From: a bacterium
GTDB lineage: Bacteria > Desulfobacterota > Anaeroferrophillalia > Anaeroferrophillales > Anaeroferrophillaceae
DNA: 7,099 nt
Reading direction: 5' to 3'
Assembly: GCA_029940125.1 (NCBI GenBank)
Contig: JAOZRP010000118.1
Coordinates: 1-7,099 of the forward strand
The notes under the pieces were generated by a model. That model made no database searches, was not told the origin of the DNA, and saw only the letters and a program-made list of their open reading frames with translations. Positions within the stretch are counted from its first letter, which is position 1; every line of letters begins with the position of its first letter. This document shows positions 5,690-7,099 of the stretch, in pieces. Both the position numbers and the translations under genes were made by a program.

Positions 5690-6730
5690 TCAGGGAGCCA
5701 GCGGCACCATCTCCAGGGCGGCGGTTTCCGGGAAGCCCAGCATCAGGTTCATGTTCTGCACCGCCTGACCGGCAGCCCCTTTGACCAGGTTGTCTATCGC
5801 GGTGACCACCACCAGCAGCTTTTCTTCCGCCTTGAGCACCAGGCCCAAATCGCAGTAGTTGGAGCCCCGAACGGCAGACGCCGTCGGCAGTTCGCCCGTC
5901 GGCAGCAGGCGGACAAAAGGTTCGGAGCCATAGCAGCTTTCGTACAACGACATCAATTCATCCAGTTGGCATTCCTTCGCCAGCGGCACGTAGATGGTTG
6001 ACAGAATTCCCCGGTTCATGGGCACCAGGTGAGGAACAAACAGTATCCGACAGGCGGCATTGGCCGCCCGGTTGACCTGTTCGCTGATCTCCGGCTGGTG
6101 ACGGTGGCTGCCCACCTTGTATGCTTTGAACGATTCATTCACCTCGCCGTACAAGGTCGCGGTGGAAGCCGTCCGGCCGGCACCGCTGGCCCCGGACTTG
6201 GCATCAATGATCACCGGCTGGCTTCCAGCCACCAGTCCCTGGCGGAAAAGCGGCGTCAAAGCCAAAATGGCCCCGGTGGGATAGCAGCCGGGATTGCCGA
6301 CAATGCGGGCCTCGCGGATATCCCGGCGATAAAGCTCGGGCAGACCGTACACCGCCTTGGCCAGCAGATCCTTGCGGTTGTGCTCCTGGTACCAGGATTC
6401 ATACAGCCCGGCATCGGCAAAACGGTAGTCGGCACTGAGATCAACGACTTTCTTCCCCGCCTCGTAAAAATCAGCCACCACGTCAATGGCGGTTTTATGG
6501 GGCAGCGCCGTAAACACCAGGTCCACCTGCTCCGCCATCGCCGCCAGGTCATAGGCAACAAAGGAAAGCCCGCAGATATTCCGCAGCGACGGAAAAACCT
6601 CGTCGACCCGAAGGCCAGCGTACTGCCGGGAAGTCACCACCATTAGGGAAACCTCCGGATGCCGGGAGAGAATCCTGATCAACTCCACTCCCGTGTAACC
6701 GCTTCCACCAACAATTCCCACACGCATCAT
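5690..6730 (-). CDS. argC: N-acetyl-gamma-glutamyl-phosphate reductase
   Basis: It reduces N-acetylglutamyl 5-phosphate to the semialdehyde with NADPH, the third step of arginine (ornithine) synthesis in the cytoplasm. The 346 residues are normal length. The N-terminal nucleotide-binding domain shows VGIVGGSGYTG (4-14). TALPHKTA (74-81) and DLSADYRF (97-104) follow. The catalytic cysteine is C149 in GNPGCYPT, and the C-terminal domain keeps KSGASGAGR (178-186), GSHRHQPE (207-214, with the catalytic histidine) and PHLVPMNRG (233-241). The start is an ATGATG pair; GGGAG lies 5 nt before the first ATG and 8 nt before the second, so the protein may begin at either. It is isolated from the ilv genes by 386 bp and flanked on both sides by the 128-bp repeat. 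The enzyme looks complete and active. Confidence 0.97.
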   Translation of the reverse strand: MMRVGIVGGSGYTGVELIRILSRHPEVSLMVVTSRQYAGLRVDEVFPSLRNICGLSFVAYDLAAMAEQVDLVFTALPHKTAIDVVADFYEAGKKVVDLSADYRFADAGLYESWYQEHNRKDLLAKAVYGLPELYRRDIREARIVGNPGCYPTGAILALTPLFRQGLVAGSQPVIIDAKSGASGAGRTASTATLYGEVNESFKAYKVGSHRHQPEISEQVNRAANAACRILFVPHLVPMNRGILSTIYVPLAKECQLDELMSLYESCYGSEPFVRLLPTGELPTASAVRGSNYCDLGLVLKAEEKLLVVVTAIDNLVKGAAGQAVQNMNLMLGFPETAALEMVPLAP

Positions 6731-6757
6731 TTTTACTCCCTCTCCCCAACCTGCCTA

Positions 6758-6785
6758 TAAATATTCGATGTTCGGGCTTGGCCAA
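6758..6785 (-). promoter_or_regulatory. Weak candidate promoter for argC
   Basis: On the minus strand TTGGCC (6785-6780), a 16-nt spacer and TATTTA (6763-6758) lie 27-55 nt upstream of the argC ATG. The -35 matches consensus at 4 of 6 positions and the -10 at only 3. It is the best arrangement I find between the last terminator and argC, where a promoter is needed. The inverted repeat fragment occupies the -35 end and spacer. Confidence 0.25.
6767..6782. repeat. Inverted 16-nt fragment of the palindromic repeat
   Basis: The sequence gatgttcgggcttggc is the exact reverse complement of the right end of both full copies (6934-6949 and 5562-5577). It differs at two positions from their left end. 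It therefore lies in opposite orientation to the full copies and can pair perfectly over 16 bp with the end of copy 2. It is either a remnant of a third element or the outer arm of a larger one. Confidence 0.7.
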
Positions 6786-6806
6786 TCCAACTTTCTGAGT
6801 TATGCT

Positions 6807-6834
6807 AAAAAAATTACGCCGGATGTTCCGGCAT
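6807..6834 (-). terminator. Probable intrinsic terminator at the edge of repeat copy 2
   Basis: On the minus strand ATGCCGG (6834-6828), loop AACAT and CCGGCGT (6822-6816) form a 7-bp stem with one T-G wobble, followed by AA and seven T residues (6813-6807). One arm is repeat sequence; the other arm and the T-run are mostly flanking DNA, so copy 1 does not have it. It would block readthrough into argC. Confidence 0.5.
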
Positions 6835-6949
6835 GGCTCTCGCTCATTCTCGCCGGCCGTCCATGGCCGGCTCCGAGGCGTCCGCCGCGAATCACCGTCG
6901 TGGTGATTCGTTCGGCGCCCAAACCCGCTGCGAGCCAAGCCCGAACATC
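6822..6949. repeat. 128-bp imperfect palindromic repeat, copy 2
   Basis: It has the same orientation and length as copy 1, offset by 1,372 bp, with all three paired segments preserved. The only differences are A to G at 6897 and 6900, both in the 5-nt apical loop of the long hairpin (atcat becomes gtcgt). Flanking sequences on both sides are unlike those of copy 1, which fixes the element ends near gatgttcc and gaacatcc. Confidence 0.9.
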
Positions 6950-6965
6950 CAAACATGATGAACTC

Positions 6966-7032
6966 GTAACAACTAGTAGAGCACACCGTAATGACGCAGG
7001 TTGCCGCGTAACGATGAAGATGGAGTTGTTAC
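6966..7032. other. 9-bp inverted pair between repeat copy 2 and the right terminator
   Basis: The arms gtaacaact (6966-6974) and agttgttac (7024-7032) are perfectly complementary across 49 nt. The interior contains further short pairing potential but no clear hairpin. It may be part of a structured RNA or a binding site, or simply chance. No U-tract adjoins it. Confidence 0.25.
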
Positions 7033-7069
7033 AAAGCCATCAAATATGGCATTGCCGCAAATCCATCAA

Positions 7070-7099
7070 TAAAAAAAGGAGGCCCACAAGGACCTCCTT
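7070..7099 (-). terminator. Intrinsic terminator for a minus-strand gene right of the window
   Basis: Arms aaggagg (7076-7082) and cctcctt (7093-7099) pair perfectly, with a possible inner cc/gg extension. On the minus strand the stem is followed by a run of T residues (ttttttta, ending near 7070). It would end a transcript entering from the right. The plus-strand side is cut by the window edge, so bidirectional use cannot be excluded. In Geobacter-like genomes rplM-rpsI often precedes argC; whether that holds here cannot be seen. Confidence 0.75.

Larger units (their letters stand above)
6731..7099. other. Noncoding stretch upstream of argC (369 bp)
   Basis: From the argC start rightward it holds a weak promoter candidate (6758-6785) overlapping a 16-nt inverted fragment of the repeat; a probable terminator (6807-6834); repeat copy 2 (6822-6949); a 9-bp inverted pair (6966-7032); and a terminator at the window edge. 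A minus-strand open frame from 6986 into argC crosses the repeat and overlaps argC in another frame, so it is not called. I see no tRNA or conserved small protein here. Confidence 0.7.

Noticed and set aside
6750..6770. Possible arginine operator near argC
   Set aside because: Only a half-match to the TGAATA/TATTCA palindrome is present (GAATATTTAT on the minus strand), so no ARG box can be supported.
6549..6986. Minus-strand open frame of 145 codons through repeat copy 2 into argC
   Set aside because: It overlaps the start of argC out of frame, crosses a likely terminator and has no recognisable protein features.

Overview
The window carries a compact biosynthetic block with every gene on the minus strand. 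Reading right to left, in the direction of transcription, the order is argC, a small DUF465/YdcH-type protein, ilvB, ilvN, ilvC, psd and pssA. The sequence is GC-rich in genes and visibly more AT-rich between them. The linkage of the ilvBNC genes to psd and pssA, the short form of phosphatidylserine decarboxylase, and the protein sequences resemble Geobacter-like and other Desulfobacterota (former Deltaproteobacteria). That placement is inference from remembered gene order, not a search.

Layout. Positions 1-185 lie downstream of pssA. They hold a strong intrinsic terminator for the minus-strand operon (about 120-154), a small hairpin and a degenerate 7-nt repeat. From 186 to 5303 lies one probable operon: DUF465, ilvB, ilvN, ilvC, psd, pssA, with gaps of 20-72 nt. 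Positions 5304-5689 are a 386-nt noncoding stretch with a good sigma70-like promoter near its upstream end and a 128-bp palindromic repeat inside the predicted leader. argC (5690-6730) stands alone. Positions 6731-7099 are a second noncoding stretch. It holds a 16-nt inverted fragment of the repeat, a probable terminator formed at the edge of the repeat, a second full repeat copy, and at the far right another minus-strand terminator. That last one presumably ends a gene beyond the window.

How the genes work together. IlvB and IlvN form acetohydroxyacid synthase (catalytic and valine-sensing subunits). IlvC carries the product through the second step of valine, leucine and isoleucine synthesis. 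PssA makes phosphatidylserine and Psd decarboxylates it to phosphatidylethanolamine, so the 3' half of the operon is a complete two-step lipid branch. ArgC is the third step of arginine synthesis and appears to be a separate transcription unit.

The least ordinary content is the repeat family. Two 128-bp imperfect palindromes, 126/128 identical and in the same orientation, bracket argC. Their only two differences fall in the apical loop of a predicted hairpin. A third, inverted 16-nt arm lies just upstream of argC. The architecture recalls ERIC-type intergenic palindromes of enterobacteria, but I recognise no sequence match. No CRISPR, tRNA, rRNA, transposase or phage gene was seen, and I see no evidence of a new multi-gene system here.
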